The notes below the pieces were generated by a model. That model saw only the letters and a program-made list of their open reading frames with translations. It made no database searches and was not told the DNA's origin. A stretch of DNA of 64,000 nt from Nitrogeniibacter mangrovi (GTDB taxonomy: Bacteria; Pseudomonadota; Gammaproteobacteria; Burkholderiales; Rhodocyclaceae), in NCBI RefSeq assembly GCF_010983895.1, contig NZ_CP048836.1:124001-188000 (forward strand). The letters run 5' to 3'. Below, piece after piece: positions 54,285-63,006 of this stretch. The translations under genes and the position numbers were made by a program. The first letter of the stretch is position 1. Each line of letters opens with the position of its first letter.

Positions 54285-54623
54285 ATGACCCTGAATCGAG
54301 CCCTCTGTCTGACCCTGGCCTGTCTTGCCCTGGGCGCGCCCGTCGCGGCCCGGGCCGACCTGCCGACCTTCGAGATCGTGGCGCAGAACGGCCGCTTCAG
54401 CCCCGAAACCGTCGAGGTGCCGGCCAACACCCGCTTCCGCGTGCGCATCGTCAATCGCAACGCCGGGCCGGAGGAATTCGAGACCGCCACCCCGTTCCGC
54501 GAGCTGGTGCTCGCCCCGGGCGTGACCCGCACCACCGTGTACCCGCCGCTCAAGCCGGGCACCTATCCCTTCTTCGGTGAATTCCACAAGGCAACCGCCA
54601 AGGGCCGCTTCATCGCCAAGTAA
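54285..54623 (+). CDS. ftrB: Cupredoxin-domain protein FtrB
   Basis: This 112-residue exported protein has a signal peptide and a cupredoxin fold: FEIVAQNGRFSPETVEVPAN, then the C-terminal loop FFGEFHKATAKG, where classic blue-copper ligands are largely replaced. In FtrABCD it is proposed to oxidise Fe2+ in the periplasm before import. It lies 115 bases after ftrA and 22 bases before ftrC. Confidence 0.82.
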   Translation: MTLNRALCLTLACLALGAPVAARADLPTFEIVAQNGRFSPETVEVPANTRFRVRIVNRNAGPEEFETATPFRELVLAPGVTRTTVYPPLKPGTYPFFGEFHKATAKGRFIAK

Positions 54624-54645
54624 CACGCAACACAGGAAAGCCACC

Positions 54646-55482
54646 ATGGGCAACGCACTCTTCATTGTCTGGCGCGAAAGCGTCGAAGCCATCCTGGTCG
54701 TCAGTATTCTCTATGCCTGGATCCGCGCGCGCGGTGACGCCACCGTGACCCTCAAGCACCTGTGGGCGGGCGTCGCCGGCGGGGTGGGGCTGGCCGCCGT
54801 GCTGGCGGTGGTGATGCTCGGCGTGCAAAGCCAGCTCGCCGGCAACGCGCTCGAAGCCTTTCAGGCCGGGATCGTCTTCATCGCCGCCATCCTGATCACC
54901 CAGATGGTGCTGTGGATGCGCAAGCACGGGCGCCACATGAAGCGCGAGCTCGAGGCGGGCATGGCCCGGGCCTCGTCCACCGGCGGCGTGGCCGCCGCGG
55001 TGGTGGCGGCGATCGCGGTGGGGCGCGAAGGGGCCGAGACGGTCCTGTTCCTGTATGGCCTCGGACTTGAGCAGAGCGGCGGCGCGCTGGTGCAGATGTT
55101 CATCGGCGCCGGGCTCGGCTTCGCGCTCGCGGTGGCAACGGCCTGGCTGATCCAGCGTGGCTCGCGCATCCTGCCCAGCCGCACCTTCTTCCGCATCACC
55201 GAGATCGTGCTGTTCATGCTCGCCGCGGCGCTGCTGGTCTCCGGCGCCGAGCGCCTGATCAACATGGGCTGGCTGCCGCCGCTCTACGAGCCGCTGTGGG
55301 ATACCTCCGCGCTGCTCAGCGAAGGCAGCACCCTGGGCAACATCGCCGCCGCCTTCGCCGGCTATCGCTCCCAGCCTTCGCTGATGGCGGCGCTGGTGTG
55401 GTTCGGCTACTGGGCCGTGGTCCTGGTGCTGACGCGGCGTGCCGTGGCCATGCCTGCCGCATCCACCCAGGGCGCGCGATGA
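54646..55482 (+). CDS. ftrC: FTR1-family iron permease FtrC
   Basis: The 278-residue seven-helix permease has two iron motifs: RESVEA near residue 11 and REGAE (VGREGAETVLFLYGL) near residue 125, the REGxE motif of Ftr1p/EfeU. It imports iron from FtrA across the inner membrane. It overlaps ftrD by four bases. Confidence 0.9.
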   Translation: MGNALFIVWRESVEAILVVSILYAWIRARGDATVTLKHLWAGVAGGVGLAAVLAVVMLGVQSQLAGNALEAFQAGIVFIAAILITQMVLWMRKHGRHMKRELEAGMARASSTGGVAAAVVAAIAVGREGAETVLFLYGLGLEQSGGALVQMFIGAGLGFALAVATAWLIQRGSRILPSRTFFRITEIVLFMLAAALLVSGAERLINMGWLPPLYEPLWDTSALLSEGSTLGNIAAAFAGYRSQPSLMAALVWFGYWAVVLVLTRRAVAMPAASTQGAR

Positions 55483-56882
55483 ACACCCGCGCCCACGCCC
55501 TCAACTTCGTGCCCGCGGGCGCACCGCCCGGTCGCGGCCGGCTGGCGATCGTCGGCGCATGGATGCGTCGCTACCGCGGCGTGATCGTCGGCATCCAGTG
55601 GGGGGTGCTGGCGGCCTATCTGGTGCTGGTCGCGGTGCCCGCCTTCCTGCCGCTGCCGGAACGCGCGGCCCATATCTGGGACGACCTGACCCTGTTCGCC
55701 CAGTTCGTGTTCTGGGGCATCTGGTGGCCTTTCGTGCTGGTGTCGATGATGCTTCTGGGGCGGGTGTGGTGCGGCGTGCTCTGTCCCGAAGGCTTTGCCA
55801 CCGAGCAGGTGAGCCGCTTCGGCCTCGGGCGGCCGGTCCCGCGTTGGATCAAGTGGGGCGGCTGGCCCTTCGTCGCCTTTCTCGGCACCACCATCTACGG
55901 TCAGCTGGTGAGCGTCTACCAGTATCCCAAGGCGGTGCTGCTGGTGCTGGGCGGCTCCACCGTGGCGGCGATCGCCATCGGTCTGGTGTACGGCCGCGAG
56001 AAGCGCATCTGGTGCCGGCACCTGTGTCCGGTCAATGGCGTGTTCGGTCTGCTGGCGCGTCTGGCGCCGGTGCATTTCCGTTCCGACCGCGGCGCCTGGG
56101 AGGCCCACGGCCGTGCCGCCGTCGAGCCGGTCAACTGCGCCCCCTTGCTCGATCTGCGTCGCATGGACAGCGCCTCGGCCTGTCACATGTGTGGCCGCTG
56201 CAGCGGCCATCGTGGGGCCATTGCGCTCGAAGCGCGGGTACCGGGCAGCGAGGTGTTGCGGATGACGGAAAACGACACCAGCCGCTGGGAGGTGCGCCTG
56301 CTGGTGTTCGGCCTCATCGGCGCGGCGATCGGTGCCTTCCAGTGGTCCGCCTCGCCCTGGTTCGTCCAGGCCAAGCTGGCGGTGGCCGGGTATCTGGTGG
56401 AGCACGACAGCTTCGCCCTGCTCGGCGACAACGCGCCCTGGTGGCTGCTGACCCACTATCCGCAGGCCAACGACGTGTTCACCTGGCTCGACGGCCTGAT
56501 GATCGTGGGCTACATCGGTGCGGCGGCCGTGCTCATCGGCGGCTGGATCAGTCTGTGGCTGCGTGCCGCGGCGCGGGTCACGCGTGGCGCGGCAAGCGAT
56601 CTGAGGCTGGCCTACGCGCTGATTCCGCTCGGCGGCGTGGGCGTGTTTCTGGGGCTGTCGGCCCTGACCGTGACCCTGCTGGGCGCCGAGGGGGTGCTGA
56701 TTCCCCATCTGGGGGCCATTCGCGGCGCCCTGCTCGCCGTTGCCAGCCTGGCGTCGGTGGCACTGGCCGCGCGCATGCTGGCCGCGCTGGGCAGATGGCG
56801 TCGCCTCGCGGCGCTGGGCCTGTTTGCCCTCGCGGCCGCTGGCGCGGTGCTGCCCTGGGTGCTGATGTACTACGTGTGGTGA
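55479..56882 (+). CDS. ftrD: Membrane polyferredoxin FtrD (NapH-like 4Fe-4S protein)
   Basis: The 467-residue protein has several transmembrane helices and Cys motifs CGVLCPEG, CRHLCPVNG (CxxxCP type, as in NapH/NosR) and CHMCGRC, which should bind iron-sulfur clusters or other redox cofactors. It is proposed to take up electrons from the FtrB oxidation step. The C-terminal half (GGVGVFLGLSALTVTLLGAE) is also membrane-bound. It is the last gene of ftrABCD. Confidence 0.87.
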   Translation: MNTRAHALNFVPAGAPPGRGRLAIVGAWMRRYRGVIVGIQWGVLAAYLVLVAVPAFLPLPERAAHIWDDLTLFAQFVFWGIWWPFVLVSMMLLGRVWCGVLCPEGFATEQVSRFGLGRPVPRWIKWGGWPFVAFLGTTIYGQLVSVYQYPKAVLLVLGGSTVAAIAIGLVYGREKRIWCRHLCPVNGVFGLLARLAPVHFRSDRGAWEAHGRAAVEPVNCAPLLDLRRMDSASACHMCGRCSGHRGAIALEARVPGSEVLRMTENDTSRWEVRLLVFGLIGAAIGAFQWSASPWFVQAKLAVAGYLVEHDSFALLGDNAPWWLLTHYPQANDVFTWLDGLMIVGYIGAAAVLIGGWISLWLRAAARVTRGAASDLRLAYALIPLGGVGVFLGLSALTVTLLGAEGVLIPHLGAIRGALLAVASLASVALAARMLAALGRWRRLAALGLFALAAAGAVLPWVLMYYVW

Positions 56883-56969
56883 GCGTGCAAACACACGCCG
56901 CACCCGCGTGGGGGCGGCGTGTGTGCGGCAGTGCGCAGGCGCGTACCGGCGCCCCCGGTGATGCTTCGC

Positions 56970-57566
56970 TCAGCGCCAGCCGAGCATGATGCTCACCACC
57001 AGCGCCATCATGATCATCAGCGCCAGCCAGGCGATCACGCCGGCGAAGGTGATCCGGTTGCCGATGCGGTGGGCCAGCTCCCCGTCGTCGACCTCGAGCA
57101 GGCTGCGCACCCCGTGGCGGATGAGGGCGGCGGTGCCGATCCAGGCCGCGGCGAGCATGATGACGTTGAACCACAGGCTGGGGATGAACAGCATCACCGA
57201 GGTGAGCCACAGCGGCACCGGGGCGATCGCGGCCAGGGCGAAGCACTGGGCGTAGTCGGGCTGGAGCGACTTGGCGTTGGCGAACTGACGGATCAGATCG
57301 GCCATCATGAACACCATGGCCACTTCGACGAGGAAGAAGATGCCGCCCACCAGCAGCGCCTCGTTGGTGCTCAGCGCCGGTTCTAGGCGCGGGAAGATGG
57401 CGCCCGGATGGGCCATGTTCGCATAGGCGTACATGAGCGGCGGCAACAGCGAGAGCGGGCCGACGACGGCCAGCAGCATCTTGGTGACGCCCGGATGCAT
57501 GCGCTGGATGTCGCGCCAGCCTTCGGTTTCCGAAAACAGCATGCGAGGCAGATCCGTGAGTGTCAT
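56970..57566 (-). CDS. Yip1 family membrane protein
   Basis: The 198-residue protein has five hydrophobic segments (MLLAVVGPLSLLPPLMYAYA, LLVGGIFFLVEVAMVFMMAD, ALAAIAPVPLWLTSVMLFI, FNVIMLAAAWIGTAALI and the C-terminal IAWLALMIMMALVVSIML). The topology and HPGVTKMLL segment match bacterial Yip1-domain proteins of unknown function. Its ATG is preceded by AGGAGGTGCACC, a very strong ribosome-binding site, so it is likely well expressed. Confidence 0.82.
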   Translation of the reverse strand: MTLTDLPRMLFSETEGWRDIQRMHPGVTKMLLAVVGPLSLLPPLMYAYANMAHPGAIFPRLEPALSTNEALLVGGIFFLVEVAMVFMMADLIRQFANAKSLQPDYAQCFALAAIAPVPLWLTSVMLFIPSLWFNVIMLAAAWIGTAALIRHGVRSLLEVDDGELAHRIGNRITFAGVIAWLALMIMMALVVSIMLGWR

Positions 57567-57744
57567 GGTGCACCTCCTATCGCAGAGGCACCGACCGACG
57601 GCCGGTGCCGGATGGTCGTGACTACCATTGGAGTGTAGATCAGGGAACGAGTTTCACTCGCATCCTCCGATGCATGGCGCCTCGATGCCTTCCGCGCCGT
57701 CGGTGGCGTCGGCACGGTGTCCGGGGCGGACACCGCCTGAACGC

Positions 57745-58344
57745 TCAGACCGCCAGTGCGTCGGCGCTGGGCAGCACCCGGGCGAACAGGTCGCCCAGCG
57801 CCGCGAGGCTGGCCTGCTGCAGGGCGGCGGCGGGCACGACGTGGCCGTCCGCGCCGGGCAGATCGCGGGTGGCGGTGGCATTGGCGACCACCACCGGCTG
57901 CAGGCCCAGATTGAAGGCACCGCGGGCGGTGGAGTTGATGCACATGTGGGTCATGAAGCCGACCACGATCACGTCGGTGCGGCCGGTCGCCGCGATCTGG
58001 CGTTCCAGGTCGGTGCCCACGAATGCGTTGGGCAGGTGTTTGGTGATGACCGCCTCGCCGGTGACCGGTGCGACCGGCTCGGCGATGGCGCCGATCCGGG
58101 CGCGGATGTCGTAGGGGCTGCCCGGTCCGGCGTCGTGCTGGATGTGAAAGATCGGGCAGCCGGCTTCGCGGGCACGGCCAAGCAGCGCGGCGGCGGCGTT
58201 CAGGGCGGGCTCGACGCCGTCCAGCTGCATGATGCCTTCGCGGTAGGTCTGCTGGCAGTCCACCATGACGAGGGCGCAGTCGGCCAGGCGGGGCGGGGTG
58301 TCGGGCAGGCCGGCAACGTTGCGAAGCGTCGTGGGCTTGGTCAT
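57745..58344 (-). CDS. Isochorismatase-family hydrolase
   Basis: The 199-residue cysteine hydrolase has the family layout: Asp in VMVDCQQTYREG, Lys in AVITKHLPNAFVGTDLE, and Cys in GFMTHMCINSTARGA with a cis-peptide before it. Family members hydrolyse isochorismate, nicotinamide or N-carbamoyl compounds; the substrate here is not known. ATG 58344 is chosen with AGGAG upstream. It is divergent from a LysR-type regulator gene, which probably controls it. Confidence 0.9.
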   Translation of the reverse strand: MTKPTTLRNVAGLPDTPPRLADCALVMVDCQQTYREGIMQLDGVEPALNAAAALLGRAREAGCPIFHIQHDAGPGSPYDIRARIGAIAEPVAPVTGEAVITKHLPNAFVGTDLERQIAATGRTDVIVVGFMTHMCINSTARGAFNLGLQPVVVANATATRDLPGADGHVVPAAALQQASLAALGDLFARVLPSADALAV

Positions 58345-58405
58345 GATCGGGTCTCCTGATGAGTGTGTGAAACGCCAGACCCTAATGCCTCGCGAGCCGA
58401 AATCG

Positions 58406-59326
58406 ATGGATATGTCTGCAGCCCGGTCCGGCAAAAATGCAGATCGCTTCGACTGGGACGAGGTGCGCTTCGTGCTCGCAATTGCCCGCGCCGGCACCAT
58501 GAGCGCCGCCGGCGGCGTGCTCGAAGTGGATCAGACCACGGTGTCGCGCCGGCTGAAGACGCTCGAGCGGCGCCTGGGCACCCAGCTGTTCGAGCGCGAT
58601 CGCGGCCGCATGCGACCCACCGGGCCCGGCGTGCGGGTCATCGAACACGGCGAGCGCATCGAGCGCGAGATGGCGGCCCTGTGCCATGTGGTGGACGATG
58701 CCGACACCCGGGTCCGGGGCGTGACCCGCATCACCGCGGTCGACACCCTGATCACCCACTACCTGGCCCGCCTCGTCGCGCCCGCGCGGGCCGCGTTCCC
58801 GACCCTGTCCATCGAGCTGGTGGCCGGCAACCACAACCTCGATCTGGCGCGCCGCGAGGCCGACATCGCCCTGCGCCTGGCCCGGCCGGCCAGCGGCGAT
58901 CTGGTCATCCGTCGGCTCGGCGAGCTCGGCCTCGGCGTCTATGGCGCCGCCGGGCGCAGCCCCTCGGCCTGGCCCTTCGAGGCCGGGTGCGACTGGCTCG
59001 CCTACGACCGCGACATGATGGGGCTGCCGGAGATGGTGTGGCTGGCCGAGCGCATCGACCCCGCGCGCATCGTCTTTCGCAGCAACGGCATCGACGCCCT
59101 GGCGCGGGCCGCCGCCGACGGCCTCGGCCTGACCGTGCTGCCGCACATCGCCGCCCAGGCACACGACGGCCTGGTGCGTTTGCCGGTGGCGGTGCCGAGC
59201 CGCGACGTGTGGATGGTGGTCGCGCGTGGGCAGCGCGAGCTGCCCCGGGTGCGTTCGCTGGCCGACTGGCTGGCGGCGCGTTTCGCCGCCGACGCGGTGT
59301 GGCTGCGGGGCGGGGCCGCGGGGTGA
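58406..59326 (+). CDS. LysR-family transcriptional regulator
   Basis: The 306-residue regulator has an N-terminal winged helix (FDWDEVRFVLAIARAGTMSA, TVSRRLKTLERRLGTQLFER) and a LysR effector-binding domain. The start is uncertain: 58406 is used, 58385 also fits. It lies 61 bases from the divergent isochorismatase-family gene, so autoregulation and control of that gene are likely; no obvious T-N11-A motif was confirmed. Confidence 0.88.
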   Translation: MDMSAARSGKNADRFDWDEVRFVLAIARAGTMSAAGGVLEVDQTTVSRRLKTLERRLGTQLFERDRGRMRPTGPGVRVIEHGERIEREMAALCHVVDDADTRVRGVTRITAVDTLITHYLARLVAPARAAFPTLSIELVAGNHNLDLARREADIALRLARPASGDLVIRRLGELGLGVYGAAGRSPSAWPFEAGCDWLAYDRDMMGLPEMVWLAERIDPARIVFRSNGIDALARAAADGLGLTVLPHIAAQAHDGLVRLPVAVPSRDVWMVVARGQRELPRVRSLADWLAARFAADAVWLRGGAAG

Positions 59327-59566
59327 GCCTGGATGCCGGTCCGCGTCCGTGCGGCCGGCGCGGCGGACTGTCGATCGATTTTACATCTCGCTTCCGGCGC
59401 TGCCCGGCGAGGCAGGCAAGAGGCTGATAATGCGTCAAAATCTGTGACTGGTTCGATGTTTGCTTATGTCCTTCTGATGCGCCTTTCCTGCGCCTTGAAC
59501 ATCGCTTGGGGCGCGCACCCAACAGCACACATCGCCGACGCAAGCGCCGCGATACGGAGAAACAGA

Positions 59567-60130
59567 ATGAAAAACACCATCAAGTCCGCTCTTCTGGCCG
59601 CATGCCTCCTGACCTCCGCGGCCGCCATGGCCGCGCCTTCGCTGGTCTACAGCGGTAGCGATGTGGTGGGTGTGACCGCCCTTGACGTCGGCGGCAGCTT
59701 CTACGACGTGACCTGGCAGGAGGGTTCGTTCGACGCCGTGATCGGTGCCAACCCCTTCACCTTCGACGGTGATGCGGCGGGCGCCATGTCGGCTGCCAAT
59801 GCCCTGATCGCCTTCTTCAACAGCGTGGGTGTGGTTCCGACCGACCTGGGCAACGGGCTGGCCTGCGTGGATGTCAACAGCGACTGCGACATCGTCGTCC
59901 CCTACAGCGACGCGGTCGATGCCTACAACGCCGACTGGGACCAGTCGTCGAACCAGACCTGGGTACTGCAGCCGCAGACCTGGGCGCCTACCTTCGACAA
60001 CAATCTGGTGGCCATCGCCATGTTCAGCGAGTCGTTGGGCGGCGGCGGCAACAATGTGCCCGAGCCGGCATCGCTGGCCCTGCTCGGCCTTGGTCTGATC
60101 GGCCTGGCGGCGACGCGCAAGCGCCGCTGA
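59567..60130 (+). CDS. PEP-CTERM sorting domain protein
   Basis: The 187-residue exported protein begins with a signal peptide (MKNTIKSALLAACLLTSAAA) and ends with VPEPASLALLGLGLIGLAAT plus a basic tail, the exosortase sorting signal. The body is Asp/Asn-rich with DVNSDCDIVVPYSDAVD, which may bind calcium. ATG 59567 has GGAGA upstream. It is followed by a strong terminator. Confidence 0.9.
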   Translation: MKNTIKSALLAACLLTSAAAMAAPSLVYSGSDVVGVTALDVGGSFYDVTWQEGSFDAVIGANPFTFDGDAAGAMSAANALIAFFNSVGVVPTDLGNGLACVDVNSDCDIVVPYSDAVDAYNADWDQSSNQTWVLQPQTWAPTFDNNLVAIAMFSESLGGGGNNVPEPASLALLGLGLIGLAATRKRR

Positions 60131-60150
60131 GCCGGGTGGCGTGAGAATGG

Positions 60151-60177
60151 ACGGCCCCGCCATGGCGGGGCCGTTTT
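60151..60177 (+). terminator. Intrinsic terminator after the PEP-CTERM gene
   Basis: ACGGCCCCGCCA and TGGCGGGGCCGT form a perfect palindrome followed by TTTT. Confidence 0.92.
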
Positions 60178-60217
60178 CATGGATGGCACCGTTGGTGCTG
60201 CGAACCCCGATCACCTG

Positions 60218-60931
60218 ATGGCGGATACCCCCGTGTGGCGGTGTGGCCGCTGGGTTGCCTCTCTGCTGGTGCTTGCCGTGGCGGCCTGCGGCGTGTCGCC
60301 GGAGATGCGGGTTGCGCCCGAACCCCCGAGCCGCCCGCTGGCCTCGGCGCCGGCCGATGCGGCGCGCTATGCGGTCGACGCGGCGCGGACCCGAATCCGC
60401 TTCATCGTTCGCCGGGCGGGGACTCTCGCGCGGCTGGGCCACAACCATGTGATCATCGCGCGTCAGGTGACGGGCGTCGTCGCCCTGGCGCCGGCGCTGC
60501 GCCGGTCGACGGTGTCGCTGCGCCTGCCGGTGGCCGGTTTCGAGGTGGACCCGCCCGAGGCGCGCGCGGCGCTGGGCGAGGGCTTCGAGCCGGTGCCGGA
60601 CGCGGCGGTGGCGGGGACCCGGCGCAACATGCTGGGCGAACGGGTGCTCGACGCGACGCGGTATCCGGCGGTGCGTGTAGACACCGTGGCGGTGGAACCG
60701 GGCCCGGATGCCGTGCACCTGACGGTGCGCATCACCCTGCGCGGGGTGTCGAGGGACCTGCGCGTGCCGGTGGACTTCGTCCGCCAGGGCGATACGCTGG
60801 AGGCCCGCGCCCAGTTCGAGATTCGCCAGACCGACTTCGGCATGACGCCCCTGGCGGTGCTCGGTGGCGCGTTGCAGGTGGCCGATGCGGTGACGGTGCG
60901 CCTGCATCTGGTGGCCGTTCGGCGCCCCTGA
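60218..60931 (+). CDS. YceI-like lipoprotein
   Basis: The 237-residue protein has a lipobox (LLVLAVAACG) and a YceI-like lipocalin domain: RYAVDAARTRIRFIVRRAG, LGHNHVIIARQVTGVV and the C-terminal FEIRQTDFGMTPLAVLGG. YceI proteins bind polyisoprenoids or similar lipids in the periplasm. The start may be ATG 60218 or 60179. It is a single gene. Confidence 0.82.
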   Translation: MADTPVWRCGRWVASLLVLAVAACGVSPEMRVAPEPPSRPLASAPADAARYAVDAARTRIRFIVRRAGTLARLGHNHVIIARQVTGVVALAPALRRSTVSLRLPVAGFEVDPPEARAALGEGFEPVPDAAVAGTRRNMLGERVLDATRYPAVRVDTVAVEPGPDAVHLTVRITLRGVSRDLRVPVDFVRQGDTLEARAQFEIRQTDFGMTPLAVLGGALQVADAVTVRLHLVAVRRP

Positions 60932-61005
60932 GCCCTGCGACAATTCGTCCCTGTCGCCGGCGCGGTGCGGCAGTTACCATGCGACTACACCTTTTTGATC
61001 TTCCG

Positions 61006-61032
61006 GCCCCGTTTCGACGGGGCATTTTTTTT
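61006..61032 (+). terminator. Intrinsic terminator
   Basis: GCCCCGT-TTCG-ACGGGGC (61006-61023) followed by ATTTTTTTT. It closes the lipoprotein transcript and shows that the next gene must start downstream. Confidence 0.93.
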
Positions 61033-61102
61033 GCCTGGCCCACCGCGCGGCGCCGGCGATACCCCCTACAATCGCGTCTCCTGCCCCACGAGCCCGTTCG
61101 CC

Positions 61103-61975
61103 ATGGCCGGCGCCTCCGTGCTGACCCTCGCCAGTCCTTTCGAGATCGCGCCCGGCACGGTGCTGCTGCACGCGCCGGTCGACGCCGATGTGGAGACGCT
61201 GCGCCGGCGGCTGCTGGCCGGCGACTATCCCGATCCGTTCGTGATCGACGACGGTGAGCACCTGACCCTCTATCTCGGCTCGATCGACCTCATGCAGACG
61301 GTGATGAGCAAGGCCGAGCCGGCCGCCCTGGTGCCGGGTTACGGGCCGTGCATGATGGCGTGGCTGCTGTTCGCCCCTGCCGCCCGCGAGCTCGCCCTGA
61401 TCGGGCTGGGCGGCGGCGCGCTGGCGAAGTTCTGCCATCGCCACCTGCCGCGCACGCGGATGACGGCGGTCGAGACCGAGCCGGCCATGCTCGCCTGGCG
61501 GGCGCTGTTCGAACTGCCGGCGGAGGGGGATCGCTTCCGCGTCCACATCGGCGATGGCGCCGCGTTCACGGCGGCGCACGCCGGCGGCATCGACGTGCTC
61601 ATGATCGATGCCTTCGATACCAGAGGTTTCGCGCCCCAACTGGCCCGCCATGGCTTCGTCGCCGATGCCCATGCCGCGCTGGCCCGTTCCGGCGTGCTGG
61701 TGGCGAACCTGGCCGGCCCGCCGGTCGCCTATGCGGACTTCGTCGCGGCGGTGCGTGAGGTGTTCGACGACCAGCTGCTGGCGGTGCCGGTGCCCGAGGA
61801 CGGCAACCATGTGCTCATCGCCTTCAAGGACCCGGCCATGCGCCCGGTGTGGCATCGCCTGCACCGGCAGGCGGCGGCCCTGGCCGAGCGTCATGGGCTC
61901 GACCTGTCGGCCTTCGTACGCCAGGCCGAGCGGGTCGGCTGGCGCCGCGTGCCGGCGTCGTTGAGGGGGTGCTGA
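61103..61975 (+). CDS. Spermidine-synthase-like methyltransferase-fold protein
   Basis: The 290-residue protein has a polyamine-aminopropyltransferase-like Rossmann fold: ALIGLGGGALAKFCHRHLP is the SAM/dcSAM loop and TAVETEPAM the acidic end of the next strand; VLMIDAFDTRGFAPQL follows. The polyamine-binding aspartates are not clearly conserved, so it may not make spermidine. ATG 61103 lies downstream of the terminator hairpin; the longer frame does not make sense. Confidence 0.8.
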   Translation: MAGASVLTLASPFEIAPGTVLLHAPVDADVETLRRRLLAGDYPDPFVIDDGEHLTLYLGSIDLMQTVMSKAEPAALVPGYGPCMMAWLLFAPAARELALIGLGGGALAKFCHRHLPRTRMTAVETEPAMLAWRALFELPAEGDRFRVHIGDGAAFTAAHAGGIDVLMIDAFDTRGFAPQLARHGFVADAHAALARSGVLVANLAGPPVAYADFVAAVREVFDDQLLAVPVPEDGNHVLIAFKDPAMRPVWHRLHRQAAALAERHGLDLSAFVRQAERVGWRRVPASLRGC

Positions 61976-62043
61976 TCCCGCAGGGCCGCCATGGTGAGGG
62001 CGGCGACCGTGTCGGGGCACGTCCGGTGGTCAATGCATTAGAA

Positions 62044-62063
62044 ATTGCTTATATTTAGGCAAT
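62044..62063. promoter_or_regulatory. Palindromic operator-like site upstream of the persulfide dioxygenase gene
   Basis: ATTGC-TTATATTTAG-GCAAT is an inverted repeat in an AT-rich window 70-90 bases before the start codon. Genes of this class are often controlled by ArsR-family persulfide sensors such as BigR/SqrR; no such regulator is seen within the window. Confidence 0.5.
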
Positions 62064-62132
62064 GGCACGACGTGCCGACACCCACGCATGGCGAGACCGG
62101 AACCGTCCCGCCCCGATGCAGGAAAGACACCC

Positions 62133-62993
62133 ATGAACACCCCGACGATCCAGTCCTTCTTCGATCCGGACACCTTCACGGTGACCCATGTGGTCTCCGA
62201 TCCGGCCGCTGCGCGCGCGGCCATCATCGACAGCGTGCTCGACTTCGATCCCAAGTCCGGCCGCACCAGCTACGCCAGCGCCGACCGGGTCATCGGCCAT
62301 GTGCGCGCGGCCGGGCTGACGGTGGACTGGCTGCTCGAGACCCACGCCCATGCCGACCACCTGTCGGCGGCGCCCTACCTGAAGCAGCACCTGGGCGGTC
62401 GCATCGCCATCGGCGCCCATATCCGCGAGGTGCAGGGCGTGTTCGCCAGAATCTTCAACGCGCCGGACATCAGCGGCACCGGCGCCGAGTTCGACCAGTT
62501 GTTCGAGGACGGCGAGCGCTTCCCCATCGGTGAACTCGAGGTCGAGGTGATGCACACCCCCGGGCACACCCCGGCCTGCCTCACCTACGTGATCGGCGCC
62601 GACGCCTTCGTCGGCGACACGCTGTTCATGCCCGACTTCGGCACCGCCCGCTGCGACTTCCCCGGCGGCGACGCGGCCACCCTGTACCGCTCCATCCGCA
62701 AGGTGCTGGCGCTGCCGCCCGAGACCCGACTGCACCTGTGTCACGACTATCCGCCCGAAGGGCGCGAGGCCCGCTGGGTATGCACCGTGGCCGAGCAGCG
62801 CGCCGGCAACATCCACCTCCACGACGGCGTCTCGGAGGCCGATTTCGTCGCCCTGCGCACCGCGCGCGACGCCACCCTGGAGATGCCACGGCTGATCCTG
62901 CCCTCGGTGCAGGTGAACGTGCGTGCCGGCAACCCGCCGCCGCCCGAGGCCAACGGCGTGAGCTACCTCAAGCTGCCGCTGAACCTGCTCTGA
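62133..62993 (+). CDS. Persulfide dioxygenase-like MBL-fold hydrolase (ETHE1/Blh type)
   Basis: The 286-residue metallo-beta-lactamase-fold protein has ETHAHADHLSAAPYL (metal-binding HxHxDH) and HTPGHTPACLTYVIG with further ligands, then GDTLFMPDFGTARCDFPGG, a PDO-type signature. It probably oxidises glutathione persulfide to sulfite. The adjacent TauE/SafE gene would export the sulfite. ATG 62133 is chosen. Confidence 0.87.
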   Translation: MNTPTIQSFFDPDTFTVTHVVSDPAAARAAIIDSVLDFDPKSGRTSYASADRVIGHVRAAGLTVDWLLETHAHADHLSAAPYLKQHLGGRIAIGAHIREVQGVFARIFNAPDISGTGAEFDQLFEDGERFPIGELEVEVMHTPGHTPACLTYVIGADAFVGDTLFMPDFGTARCDFPGGDAATLYRSIRKVLALPPETRLHLCHDYPPEGREARWVCTVAEQRAGNIHLHDGVSEADFVALRTARDATLEMPRLILPSVQVNVRAGNPPPPEANGVSYLKLPLNLL

Positions 62994-63006
62994 GGCCCGG
63001 GCGCGC

